From RYN-425 sp035542755 (GTDB taxonomy: Bacteria; Patescibacteriota; Saccharimonadia; Saccharimonadales; UBA10212), in the NCBI GenBank assembly GCA_035542755.1, contig DATKKU010000045.1:1-20209 (forward strand): DNA of 20,209 nucleotides, given 5' to 3'. The stretch's first letter is position 1; each line of letters begins with the position of its first letter. The position numbers and the translations under genes were made by a program. Shown here piece by piece: positions 13,571-20,072 of this stretch. The notes below the pieces were generated by a model. The model was not told the origin of the DNA. It searched no databases and saw only the letters and a program-made list of their open reading frames with translations.

Positions 13571-13604
13571 TTACCCCTAAAATCTGTGCTAAGCTTAAGG
13601 GTAA
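13571..13604 (+). repeat. Imperfect inverted repeat after thyX
   Basis: TTACCCCTAA (13571-13580) and TTAAGGGTAA (13595-13604) are inverted copies with 9 of 10 positions matching, directly after the thyX stop. No T-run follows on the plus strand. It could be a weak bidirectional terminator or an operator for the next gene. The 149 bp from 13570 to 13718 hold this element and the large stem described next, and no gene. Confidence 0.5.
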
Positions 13605-13607
13605 TGT

Positions 13608-13720
13608 ATCCCGTTAGACTTCAGCCCCGCATTTCCAAATTAAAGTTGCAGGTCGGACGATGCGCTTGTTACCCAACGTTCCCCAAGGCCTGTGAACTGG
13701 AGGGTGAAGTCTAACGGGAT
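13608..13720 (+). promoter_or_regulatory. Leader with 16-bp perfect stem enclosing RBS and start codon
   Basis: ATCCCGTTAGACTTCA (13608-13623) is an exact inverted copy of 13705-13720, with 81 nt between. The last two bases of the right arm are the AT of the ATG of the FAD dehydrogenase. The Shine-Dalgarno GGAGGG (13699-13704) abuts the arm and can pair with CCC at 13625-13627. Inside, CGCAT (13628-13632) can pair with ATGCG (13660-13664). As an alternative, TTGCAGG (13646-13652) can pair with CCTGTGA (13689-13695). This predicts a closed multi-helix RNA that hides the translation start. I could not match the internal sequence to FMN, SAM, THF, ZTP, fluoride, guanidine or other riboswitch consensus motifs I know, nor to SRP RNA. 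Confidence 0.6.
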
Positions 13721-15371
13721 GGACGCATTTTTTGATGTGCTAAAACAAAAGGGTTTTACCGGCGAAACTGACACCAGTGATGAGACAAGGGAGCTATACA
13801 GCCACGACGCCAGTTTATTTGAGCTCAAGCCGCAGGCCGTGGTTTTTCCCAAAAATACCGCCGATATTGAACGGCTTGTCCAAGCCGTAAATGATTGTAA
13901 GGCCAAAGATCCCAGCCTGTCGCTAACCGGCCGCAGCGCCGGCACCGACATGGGCGGCGGCTCAATCAGCGACTCTATTTCGGTTGATTTTAGACGCTAC
14001 TTTGCCGCCATTGAAGAGGTTACCAGCAATTCGGCCCATTTGCAGCCCGGCGTACTTTATAAAGACTTTGAAAAGGCCTCACTAGAAAAAGGCGCATTGC
14101 TACCTAGTTTTCCGGCCAGCCGCGAACTATGCAGCGTTGGCGGCATGGTGGCTAATAATTCCGGCGGTGAAAAAAGCCTAGAATTTGGCAAGACCGAAAA
14201 CTTTGTGACGCAGCTTGAAATGGTGCTGTCCGACGGAAAAGCCCACATCATCAAGCCCCTGACCCGCGAGGAGCTGGAGTCTAAAAAAGCCCAGCAAGAC
14301 CTAATGGGCAGTATTTGCCGCGGGATGTACGAGCTGCTGGACAAAAACTACGACCTAATCAAAAAAGCCAAGCCGCACGTTACCAAAAACTCTACCGGCT
14401 ACAATCTGTGGGACGTCTGGGACCGCGAAACCGGCATTTTTGACCTGACTAAACTGATGGTTGGCTCTCAGGGTACGCTAGGCCTAGTCACTGACATTAA
14501 CCTGCGTCTTATCAATGATAAGCCACATTCCGGTGTGCTGGTGGCCTTTATGAAGAACACCGATAATCTAGGCGAGGTCATCAACGCCGTAATGCCGCAA
14601 AAACCGGCCAGTTTTGAAGCTTTTGATAACTATACACTGATACTGGCTATAAAATTCTTCTTTTATTTTCGCAAGACTCTGGGCTGGGGCGGCCTAATTA
14701 AGCTGGGCTTGCAGCTTATTCCGGACGGCTTTTTGCTGCTGCGCGGCATACCTAAAATGATTCTGCTTATTGAGTTTACCGGCGAGACCCCCAACGAAGT
14801 TAAAAACAAAGTCCACGCCATGCGCCAAATCCTAAAGCCGTTTAAGTTGGAGGCTATGGAAGAAGATTCTACCGAGGCCAAGGCCTGGAAGTTTAGAATT
14901 ATGCGCCGCGAAAGCTTTAACCTGCTTAGAAAAAAAGTTAAAGACAAACACACCGCGCCGTACATTGACGACATGGTTGTGCCGCCCGAGCACCTGACCA
15001 AGTTTTTGCCGGAACTTAGAGCGATTATAAATAAGTACAAACTATTTGCCACGGTGGCCGGCCATATGGGCGACGGCAACTTTCACGTTATCCCGCTGAT
15101 GAAGATAGAAGATCCTAAGGAGCTGGCCAAAATTCAGCCGTCAATGCGCGAGGTTAACGAGCTTATCTTAAAATACGGCGGTAGTTTGTCCGGCGAGCAC
15201 AATGACGGCATGATTCGCGGGCCGTGGCTGGAGCAAATGTATGGCAAGCAGGTGGTTGATCTGTTTCGCCAAACCAAGCAGATTTTTGACCCGCAAAATA
15301 TTTTTAATCCGCACAAAAAGACTGACGCGACCTGGGAATTTTCTATGTCCCACGTCCGCGAACACTTTTAG
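13719..15371 (+). CDS. FAD-linked 2-hydroxyacid dehydrogenase (GlcD/D-LDH/YdiJ type)
   Basis: A 550-aa flavoprotein. The VAO/PCMH FAD-binding domain is marked by PQAVVFPKNTADIERLVQAV (38-57), the pyrophosphate loop LTGRSAGTDMGGGSIS (69-84), the PGVLYKDFEK and NNSGGEKSLEFGKTEN segments, and GSQGTLGLVTDINLRL. The C-terminal FAD-oxidase domain has GHMGDGNFH (448-456) and SGEHNDG (491-497). The latter is close to the GEHGDG of YdiJ-like D-2-hydroxyglutarate dehydrogenases and differs from the GEHGIG of GlcD. It lacks the Fe-S module of YdiJ. It probably oxidises D-lactate, glycolate or D-2-hydroxyglutarate and passes electrons to quinone at the membrane; substrate not determined. The start is the ATG placed by the GGAGGG site, inside the inverted-repeat leader. 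It overlaps convergent metK by 4 bp. Confidence 0.88.
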   Translation: MDAFFDVLKQKGFTGETDTSDETRELYSHDASLFELKPQAVVFPKNTADIERLVQAVNDCKAKDPSLSLTGRSAGTDMGGGSISDSISVDFRRYFAAIEEVTSNSAHLQPGVLYKDFEKASLEKGALLPSFPASRELCSVGGMVANNSGGEKSLEFGKTENFVTQLEMVLSDGKAHIIKPLTREELESKKAQQDLMGSICRGMYELLDKNYDLIKKAKPHVTKNSTGYNLWDVWDRETGIFDLTKLMVGSQGTLGLVTDINLRLINDKPHSGVLVAFMKNTDNLGEVINAVMPQKPASFEAFDNYTLILAIKFFFYFRKTLGWGGLIKLGLQLIPDGFLLLRGIPKMILLIEFTGETPNEVKNKVHAMRQILKPFKLEAMEEDSTEAKAWKFRIMRRESFNLLRKKVKDKHTAPYIDDMVVPPEHLTKFLPELRAIINKYKLFATVAGHMGDGNFHVIPLMKIEDPKELAKIQPSMREVNELILKYGGSLSGEHNDGMIRGPWLEQMYGKQVVDLFRQTKQIFDPQNIFNPHKKTDATWEFSMSHVREHF

Positions 15372-16489
15372 GCTACGACCTGCTCCCAGGGCAAGTTGGC
15401 TTTGCCAAAATGACCGTAAGCCGAGGTCTGGCTATATATAGGCCGGCGCAGATTTAGCTTGTCTATGATGCCCTTTACTGATGTATCAATTAATTTGTCC
15501 TTAAAATCGTCCAGCTCTTTGTCGCTGACTGTGGCCGTGCCAAAAGTTTCAATGGTTTGCATCAGTGGCCTGGGTTGGCCGATAACGTAAGCCAGACCAA
15601 CCTCGCAGCGACTGGCCAGCCCGGCGGCCACAATGTTTTTGGCGATAAAACGGGCGGCGTAAGCGCCGGAGCGGTCAACTTTAGACGGGTCTTTGCCCGA
15701 AAACGCCCCGCCGCCAACCCGAGCGTAGCCGCCATAGGTATCAACTACAATTTTGCGCCCGGTTAGCCCGGCATCGCTTTCCGGGCCTGGGATGTACCAA
15801 AGACCGGTGCCGTTGACTACGATGTTCTTATCAGCCGGCAGGTCAAAGCCGAAGTCGGCCAGCACCGGCTTAAAAACTGTTTTTATAACGCCGCTTCGGA
15901 CTTGCTCGGCGGTGGCGTCTTCGTCGTGGGCTACGGCGGCCACCAGCTTTTCTATAGTCTTCGGCTTGCCATCCTCGTAGCGAACCGTTACCTGGGCCTT
16001 GCCGTCGGGGCGCAGCCATTTTAGCTTGCCGGTTTCGCGGGCCTCGTCTATGCGGCGGGTCAGAGCGTGAGCCAGCGCAATCGGCAGCGGCATAAGCTCC
16101 TTGGTTTCATCACAGGCGTAGCCAAACATCATGCCCTGGTCGCCGGCGCCGTCTTCATCAACGCCAATGGCGATTTCTGGCGACTGCTCGTGGACATCGT
16201 TACTAAAGCTAGATTCCTGGCTAAAGCCCCACTGCGGCTGGTCGTAGCCCAGCTCGTCTACCTTTTTTCTGACGATGGCTTCAAAGTCCAGTTTGGCTTT
16301 GGTTTTAATCTCGCCGTAAAGGGCAATTTGGTTGGCTCCGGCCACCGTTTCTATGCCGGTGCGCGAATTTGGGTCGGCGCTCAGCGCGGCATCTACGATA
16401 GCGTCAGAAATGGCGTCGCAAATCTTGTCGGGGTGTCCGGCGCAGACGCTTTCGGACGTAAAAAATGTTACCTTTGGCTTAGAACTCAT
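15368..16489 (-). CDS. metK: S-adenosylmethionine synthetase
   Basis: A 373-aa cytosolic enzyme making SAM from methionine and ATP. It shows the family marks in order: SESVCAGHPDKICDAISDAI (12-31, with H19 and D21), the flexible-loop region, GAGDQGMMFGYACDET, the VVNGTGLWYIPGPESDAGLTG segment, and the P-loop-like GGGAFSGKDPSKVDRSGAYA. One family position differs: the residue before GGGAFSGKD is Val where most family members have His (ARHGGGAFSGKD). It is about ten residues shorter than the E. coli protein. It has its own promoter, a SAM-I riboswitch and an intrinsic terminator upstream, so it is feedback-controlled by its product. The AAAGGA ribosome site lies in the right arm of that terminator. 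Confidence 0.97.
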   Translation of the reverse strand: MSSKPKVTFFTSESVCAGHPDKICDAISDAIVDAALSADPNSRTGIETVAGANQIALYGEIKTKAKLDFEAIVRKKVDELGYDQPQWGFSQESSFSNDVHEQSPEIAIGVDEDGAGDQGMMFGYACDETKELMPLPIALAHALTRRIDEARETGKLKWLRPDGKAQVTVRYEDGKPKTIEKLVAAVAHDEDATAEQVRSGVIKTVFKPVLADFGFDLPADKNIVVNGTGLWYIPGPESDAGLTGRKIVVDTYGGYARVGGGAFSGKDPSKVDRSGAYAARFIAKNIVAAGLASRCEVGLAYVIGQPRPLMQTIETFGTATVSDKELDDFKDKLIDTSVKGIIDKLNLRRPIYSQTSAYGHFGKANLPWEQVVA

Positions 16490-16490
16490 T

Positions 16491-16522
16491 AAAAAATCCT
16501 TTCTTTGGCAAGAGAAAGGATT
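16491..16522 (-). terminator. Riboswitch-controlled terminator before metK
   Basis: On the minus strand AATCCTTTCT (16522-16513) pairs perfectly with AGAAAGGATT (16504-16495) around an 8-nt loop, ending in TTTTTT (16496-16491) 1 nt before the ATG. The right arm also contains the AAAGGA ribosome site, so folding would stop both transcription and translation. Confidence 0.85.
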
Positions 16523-16532
16523 AGCATCTAGC

Positions 16533-16642
16533 GTATATCTTCCCCTTGCGGGCGAGACTTGGCACCTTATCAGCCTTTTAAGCGGACAGGTTGTCGGCAG
16601 TTTTATAGCGGGCTCGTTCCCTTTGCTGCTCTCTTGATATTC
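16533..16642 (-). promoter_or_regulatory. SAM-I (S-box) riboswitch aptamer
   Basis: Reading the minus strand, the leader follows the SAM-I consensus: ATCAAGAGAG, then AAAGGGA and GCCC, then ACAACC, then AAGGTGCCAA, then GGGGAAGATAT. P1 is GAATATC with GATATAC (16642-16636 with 16539-16533, one mismatch). P2 can use GCAG with CTGC, P3 closes on CCT/AGG, and a CCC-GCAA-GGG hairpin gives P4 a GNRA loop. Departures from consensus are a TATAAA where UGAAA is usual after GCCC, and ACAACC in place of GCAACC. It lies between a TATAAT box and the metK terminator. By family knowledge, SAM binding favours the terminator. Confidence 0.87.
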
Positions 16643-16660
16643 AAATTGTTAATAGGCCCT

Positions 16661-16666
16661 ATTATA
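16661..16666 (-). promoter_or_regulatory. metK promoter -10 box
   Basis: Minus-strand TATAAT at 16666-16661, giving a transcription start near 16654, about 12 nt before the riboswitch P1 stem. There is no convincing -35; a terminator for the upstream gene occupies that region. Confidence 0.55.
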
Positions 16667-16676
16667 CACGGGCTTT

Positions 16677-16696
16677 AAAAAACCGCTAAATGCGGT
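16677..16696 (-). terminator. Terminator overlapping a stop codon
   Basis: Minus-strand ACCGC (16696-16692), loop ATTTA, GCGGT (16686-16682), then TTTTTT (16682-16677). The TAG stop of the 52-aa membrane protein is in the loop and first base of the right arm. It separates that transcript from metK. Confidence 0.8.
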
Positions 16697-16844
16697 AAGG
16701 GCTTATAAAGAAGCGGTCAAAAATAACGCCTAGTACAAAAGCCAGCAATATGATGAACACCAGCAGCGCTACAATCAGCGCCGTATATTTGGCGCCGCTT
16801 TTTACGACACTTCTCGTTTTGCCTGCCCTGCTGCTCGGTTCCAT
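16686..16844 (-). CDS. 52-aa single-helix membrane protein
   Basis: A short gene: a basic N-terminus (MEPSSRAGKTRSVVKSGAKY, 1-20), one strongly hydrophobic helix (about 21-41, ending ALLVFIILLAFVLGVIF) and a short aromatic tail (DRFFISPYRI). Positive-inside reasoning puts the N-terminus in the cytoplasm. It is supported by a -10 box (TATACT) 7 nt before the ATG and by an intrinsic terminator that begins inside its last codons. It is divergent from the 82-aa gene at 16899. No family recognised. The flanking promoter and terminator make it more credible than a random short frame. Confidence 0.65.
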   Translation of the reverse strand: MEPSSRAGKTRSVVKSGAKYTALIVALLVFIILLAFVLGVIFDRFFISPYRI

Positions 16845-16851
16845 AATTTTA

Positions 16852-16857
16852 AGTATA
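16852..16857 (-). promoter_or_regulatory. -10 box, predicted leaderless
   Basis: Minus-strand TATACT at 16857-16852, 7 nt before the ATG at 16844. No Shine-Dalgarno sequence. Confidence 0.45.
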
Positions 16858-16885
16858 CGCCGAAAGGTCGCGACAGGACTAGGCG

Positions 16886-16891
16886 TATAAT
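16886..16891 (+). promoter_or_regulatory. -10 box that decides the start at 16899
   Basis: TATAAT ends 7 nt before the ATG at 16899. An upstream in-frame ATG at 16890 overlaps the -10 box itself and would not be transcribed. Confidence 0.55.
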
Positions 16892-16898
16892 GTGGCTA

Positions 16899-17147
16899 AT
16901 GGAGCTATCGCAAAATAATCTGAATTTGCACTACAGCACGCCGATTGTGACCAGCGACGGCCACATCGTGATGCTCAGCGACCAGGGGGTGCCGACACTG
17001 GTATTTTTTCAGGCACGTGATGCTCACGACGGGCATATGCACGCCGACGTAGTGGCGGCGGTTAGGCTCAATAATCTGGAAGACCTGCGCAACCTAGATA
17101 AAGCTATAAAAGAAACTATCAAAAAGCACCAAGACCGCGAACCTTAA
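16899..17147 (+). CDS. Unknown 82-aa protein
   Basis: A small soluble protein with no signal or membrane helix. Its pattern is a short strand with LHYSTPIVTSDGHIVMLS (about 9-26), a second with TLVFFQARDAHDGHMHADVV (about 33-52) containing several His and Asp residues, then a charged helix (NNLEDLRNLDKAIKETIKKH, about 58-77). It loosely recalls the small DUF3467-type fold (YSN...F...vvms...l...L...L), but this is too weak to assign. The start is set by the -10 box as leaderless. It lies directly upstream of the cyo operon but has about 75 bp and a separate promoter between. Confidence 0.6.
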   Translation: MELSQNNLNLHYSTPIVTSDGHIVMLSDQGVPTLVFFQARDAHDGHMHADVVAAVRLNNLEDLRNLDKAIKETIKKHQDREP

Positions 17148-17174
17148 AGCCAAGCCATAAATTATTGAGCCAAC

Positions 17175-17203
17175 TTAAGCTATACTAAGTAAAAGCTTAT
17201 GAT
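17175..17203 (+). promoter_or_regulatory. Possible cyo operon promoter
   Basis: TTAAGC (17175-17180), 17 bp, TATGAT (17198-17203). A TATACT at 17181-17186 is an alternative -10. The leader would be about 12 nt, without a clear Shine-Dalgarno sequence. Confidence 0.35.
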
Positions 17204-17221
17204 ATCGGGGGTTTAGCCAAA

Positions 17222-18109
17222 GTGGACCGTAAAAATAAAAACGCGCTTTTTGGATTAGCTGTGCTCGCGGTTGTCTGTCTGGCCGTTATCTTGCTGCGTG
17301 ACAGCAATATCGCTGTACTTAACCCCCGCGGTCTTATAGCCAGCAAAGAGCGCAACCTAATAATTATCTCTACCCTGCTGATGCTGATTGTGGTGATTCC
17401 AGTTTACGTAATGACTTTTACAATTGCCTGGAAATACCGCGAGAGCAATAAAAAGGCCAAATATCAGCCCGACTGGGATCACGACTCGCGCCTGGAATTT
17501 ACCTGGTGGGCGGTGCCGTTTGTGATAATCGCGATTTTGTCAGTAATTACCTGGAATAGCAGCCACCAGCTAGACCCCTCGCAGGCCATATATACTGGCA
17601 AGCAGCCGCTAACTATTCAGGTTGTTTCCATGCAATGGAAATGGCTGTTTATTTATCCCAAGCAAAATGTTGCCACGGTTAACTATTTTCAGATTCCAAT
17701 CAACACACCGGTGGAATTTCAGATTACCTCCGACGCGCCGATGAATTCATTTTGGATACCGCAGCTAGGCGGCCAAATTTACGCCATGCCAGGCATGTCC
17801 ACAACTCTTCATCTGGAAGCCAGTCAACTGGGTAGCTATGATGGCTCTAGTGCCAACATCAGCGGTCGTGGCTTTTCGGCCATGAGATTTACGGTGCAAG
17901 CTAATAATCCAGACGACTTCAACCAGTGGCTGCAAGGGCTAAAGAGTTCTCCGGCGGTACTTAGCAATTCGGCCTACAACCAGCTGGCTAAACCAACCGT
18001 TGGTAGTCCGGTTATTTATTATTCGTCCACCGCTCCGGCGCTGTACGATAGGATTATTCTAAAGTTCATGGCGCCGCCTGGCTCTGGCCAGGATTTGGAG
18101 GGCAGCTAA
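17222..18109 (+). CDS. cyoA: Cytochrome bo3 quinol oxidase subunit II
   Basis: A 295-aa subunit of the proton-pumping terminal quinol oxidase. It has a hydrophobic N-terminus (8-25), two membrane helices (about 46-69 and 94-112) and a periplasmic-type cupredoxin domain with VVSMQWKWLFIYPKQNVATV (135-154), APMNSFWIPQLGGQIYAMPG and SGRGFSAMRF. These follow the E. coli protein closely. The CuA ligands of cytochrome c oxidases are absent, as expected for quinol oxidases. The E. coli lipobox Cys (LLSGC before NSALLDPKG) is not kept: the equivalent region reads LLRDSNIAVLNPRG, and Cys19 is not in a canonical lipobox. The His/Met-rich E. coli tail is also missing. GTG start; cyoB follows after 1 nt. 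Confidence 0.95.
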   Translation: MDRKNKNALFGLAVLAVVCLAVILLRDSNIAVLNPRGLIASKERNLIIISTLLMLIVVIPVYVMTFTIAWKYRESNKKAKYQPDWDHDSRLEFTWWAVPFVIIAILSVITWNSSHQLDPSQAIYTGKQPLTIQVVSMQWKWLFIYPKQNVATVNYFQIPINTPVEFQITSDAPMNSFWIPQLGGQIYAMPGMSTTLHLEASQLGSYDGSSANISGRGFSAMRFTVQANNPDDFNQWLQGLKSSPAVLSNSAYNQLAKPTVGSPVIYYSSTAPALYDRIILKFMAPPGSGQDLEGS

Positions 18110-18110
18110 G

Positions 18111-20072
18111 ATGCTGGGGCGTTTGACGCTTAACTCGTTGCATCACACGCCTATTGAAATGGGCGGCGTAGCGACTATGGTTATCGCCGGCCTGGCCGTA
18201 ATCGCACTTTTAACTTATAAACGCCGCTGGAAGTGGTTCTATGGCGAGTGGCTAACTACCGTAGACCCCAAAAGAATTGGCGTTATGTACATCGTTGTGG
18301 GCCTGGTTATGCTGCTGCGCGGAGCGTCCGACGCGGCGCTGATGCGTACCCAGCAGGCTACGTCGGTTGGTGCCTCGCACGGCATTCTAAGCTCTGACCA
18401 GTTTCAGCAGATTGTCAGCGCCCACGGTACAATTATGATATTTTTTGCCGCCATGGGCCTGATGTTTGGTCTGTTTAACCTGATAGTGCCGCTTCAAATT
18501 GGCTCGCGCGATGTGGCCTTTCCGTTTTTGAACGCCACCAGCTTTTGGCTATTTTTTGCCGGAGCGATGTTAGTTAACCTGTCGCTGGCGATTGGTGACT
18601 TTGGGGCGGCCGGTTGGCTGAGTTACCCGCCCTTGAGTGAGCTGCAGTACAGCCCCGGCGTGGGCATTGATTATTGGATATGGGCGCTCCAGATAGCCGG
18701 TATAGGCAGTTTGCTATCGGGCATTAACTTTTTAGTTACAATCTTGCGGATGCGCGCCAGCGGCATGACTTTGATGAAAATGCCAATGTTCTGCTGGAGC
18801 GTGCTAGGCAGCCTTAGCCTAATTATTTTTGCTTTCCCAATTTTAACCGTCACACTCACTCTGTTGGCGCTAGACCGCACGCTCGGCATGCATTTTTTTA
18901 CGGCCGGCGGCGGCGGAAATGCCATGATGTACGTCAACTTAATCTGGGCGTGGGGTCACCCCGAGGTTTATATCTTAATTTTGCCGGCGTTTGGCGTCTT
19001 TTCAGAGGTTGTGGCGACCTTTTCTAGTAAACGGCTATTTGGCTATAAATCTATGGTCTGGGCCATTTGGGCGATTGTGCTGCTATCCTTCCTGGTTTGG
19101 CTGCACCACTTCTTTACTATGGGCGCCGGGGCCGACGTTAATGCCTTTTTTGGCATTATGACCATGCTAATTGCCGTGCCGACGGGCGTCAAAATATTTA
19201 ACTGGCTGTTTACTATGTATCGCGGGCGCATCCGCTTTTCTACGCCAATGCTGTGGTTTTTGGGATTTGTAACCACCTTTACGGTTGGCGGTATGGCCGG
19301 CGTACTGATGGCCGTGCCGCCGGCTGACTTTCAGCTGCATAACAGCTTATTTTTGGTGGCCCACTTTCACACCATGATTATTGGCGGCGTGGTGTTTGGC
19401 TACTTTGCCGGGCTGACCTATTGGTTTCCTAAAGTCTTTGGTTTTAAGCTCAACGAGCGCCTAGGCCGTTACGCCTTTTGGTGCTGGCTGGTCGGCTTTT
19501 TGTTTGCTTTTGTGCCGCTTTATATCCTGGGTTTGATGGGCGCCACTCGCCGCTTGGACCACTATGACCCCAGCGAGGGTTGGCAGGGGCTATTTATTGT
19601 CGCGGCCGTCGGGGTTAGCATTATTGCGCTGGGCGTTTTCTTCCAGATACTGCAGCTAATTGTCAGTGTCCGCCAGCGCCATCAAAATATTGATACCAGC
19701 GGCGACCCGTGGGGCGGCCGCACGCTAGAGTGGGCCACGACTTCCCCGCCCCAGGTCTATAACTTTGCCGTCTTGCCGGAAGTGTCTACCCGCGACGCCT
19801 TTTGGGAGATGAAGAAAACTAGGGACGTCGCTAAGCCGCGCTACAAAGACATAATGATGCCCAAAAACACGCCGCTGCCAATGCTCATTGCCATCTTTGC
19901 CTTTACATTTGGTTTTGCCATTGTTTGGCACATTTGGTGGCTGGCGGCTATTAGCCTATTTGGAGTAATTACGACTATTATTGTCCGCTCCACAAACGAG
20001 GAGCCGGAATACAAAATTTCGGCCGCCAGGGTTGCCAAAATGGAAGCCGCTGCTAGGGAGCGTTACGCATGA
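18111..20072 (+). CDS. cyoB: Cytochrome bo3 quinol oxidase subunit I
   Basis: A 653-aa catalytic subunit of the heme-copper oxidase, about 15 membrane helices, which reduces oxygen with quinol electrons and pumps protons. Ligands are present: H105 and H420 (low-spin heme), H418 (high-spin heme), H283 with Y287 in WGHPEVYILILP, and H332-H333 (CuB). Proton channel residues D134, E285 and K361 are kept. In the quinol site R70, D74 and Q100 match E. coli R71, D75 and Q101, but E. coli H98 corresponds to Q97. The C-terminal DPWGGRTLEWATTSPP block is typical of CyoB. A Shine-Dalgarno GGAGG lies inside the end of cyoA, and its TGA overlaps the cyoC ATG, so translation is coupled. Confidence 0.97.
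   Translation: MLGRLTLNSLHHTPIEMGGVATMVIAGLAVIALLTYKRRWKWFYGEWLTTVDPKRIGVMYIVVGLVMLLRGASDAALMRTQQATSVGASHGILSSDQFQQIVSAHGTIMIFFAAMGLMFGLFNLIVPLQIGSRDVAFPFLNATSFWLFFAGAMLVNLSLAIGDFGAAGWLSYPPLSELQYSPGVGIDYWIWALQIAGIGSLLSGINFLVTILRMRASGMTLMKMPMFCWSVLGSLSLIIFAFPILTVTLTLLALDRTLGMHFFTAGGGGNAMMYVNLIWAWGHPEVYILILPAFGVFSEVVATFSSKRLFGYKSMVWAIWAIVLLSFLVWLHHFFTMGAGADVNAFFGIMTMLIAVPTGVKIFNWLFTMYRGRIRFSTPMLWFLGFVTTFTVGGMAGVLMAVPPADFQLHNSLFLVAHFHTMIIGGVVFGYFAGLTYWFPKVFGFKLNERLGRYAFWCWLVGFLFAFVPLYILGLMGATRRLDHYDPSEGWQGLFIVAAVGVSIIALGVFFQILQLIVSVRQRHQNIDTSGDPWGGRTLEWATTSPPQVYNFAVLPEVSTRDAFWEMKKTRDVAKPRYKDIMMPKNTPLPMLIAIFAFTFGFAIVWHIWWLAAISLFGVITTIIVRSTNEEPEYKISAARVAKMEAAARERYA

Noticed and set aside
13608..13720. 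Possible SRP RNA, tRNA or known riboswitch
   Set aside because: No GGAAGGAAGCAGCC-type SRP loop, no T-loop GGTTCGAAT or anticodon arm, and no FMN, THF, ZTP, fluoride or c-di-GMP signature in either strand, so I left it as an unassigned structured leader.
16890..16898. Upstream ATG as start of the 82-aa gene
   Set aside because: It overlaps the last bases of the TATAAT -10 box, so it would not be in the transcript.
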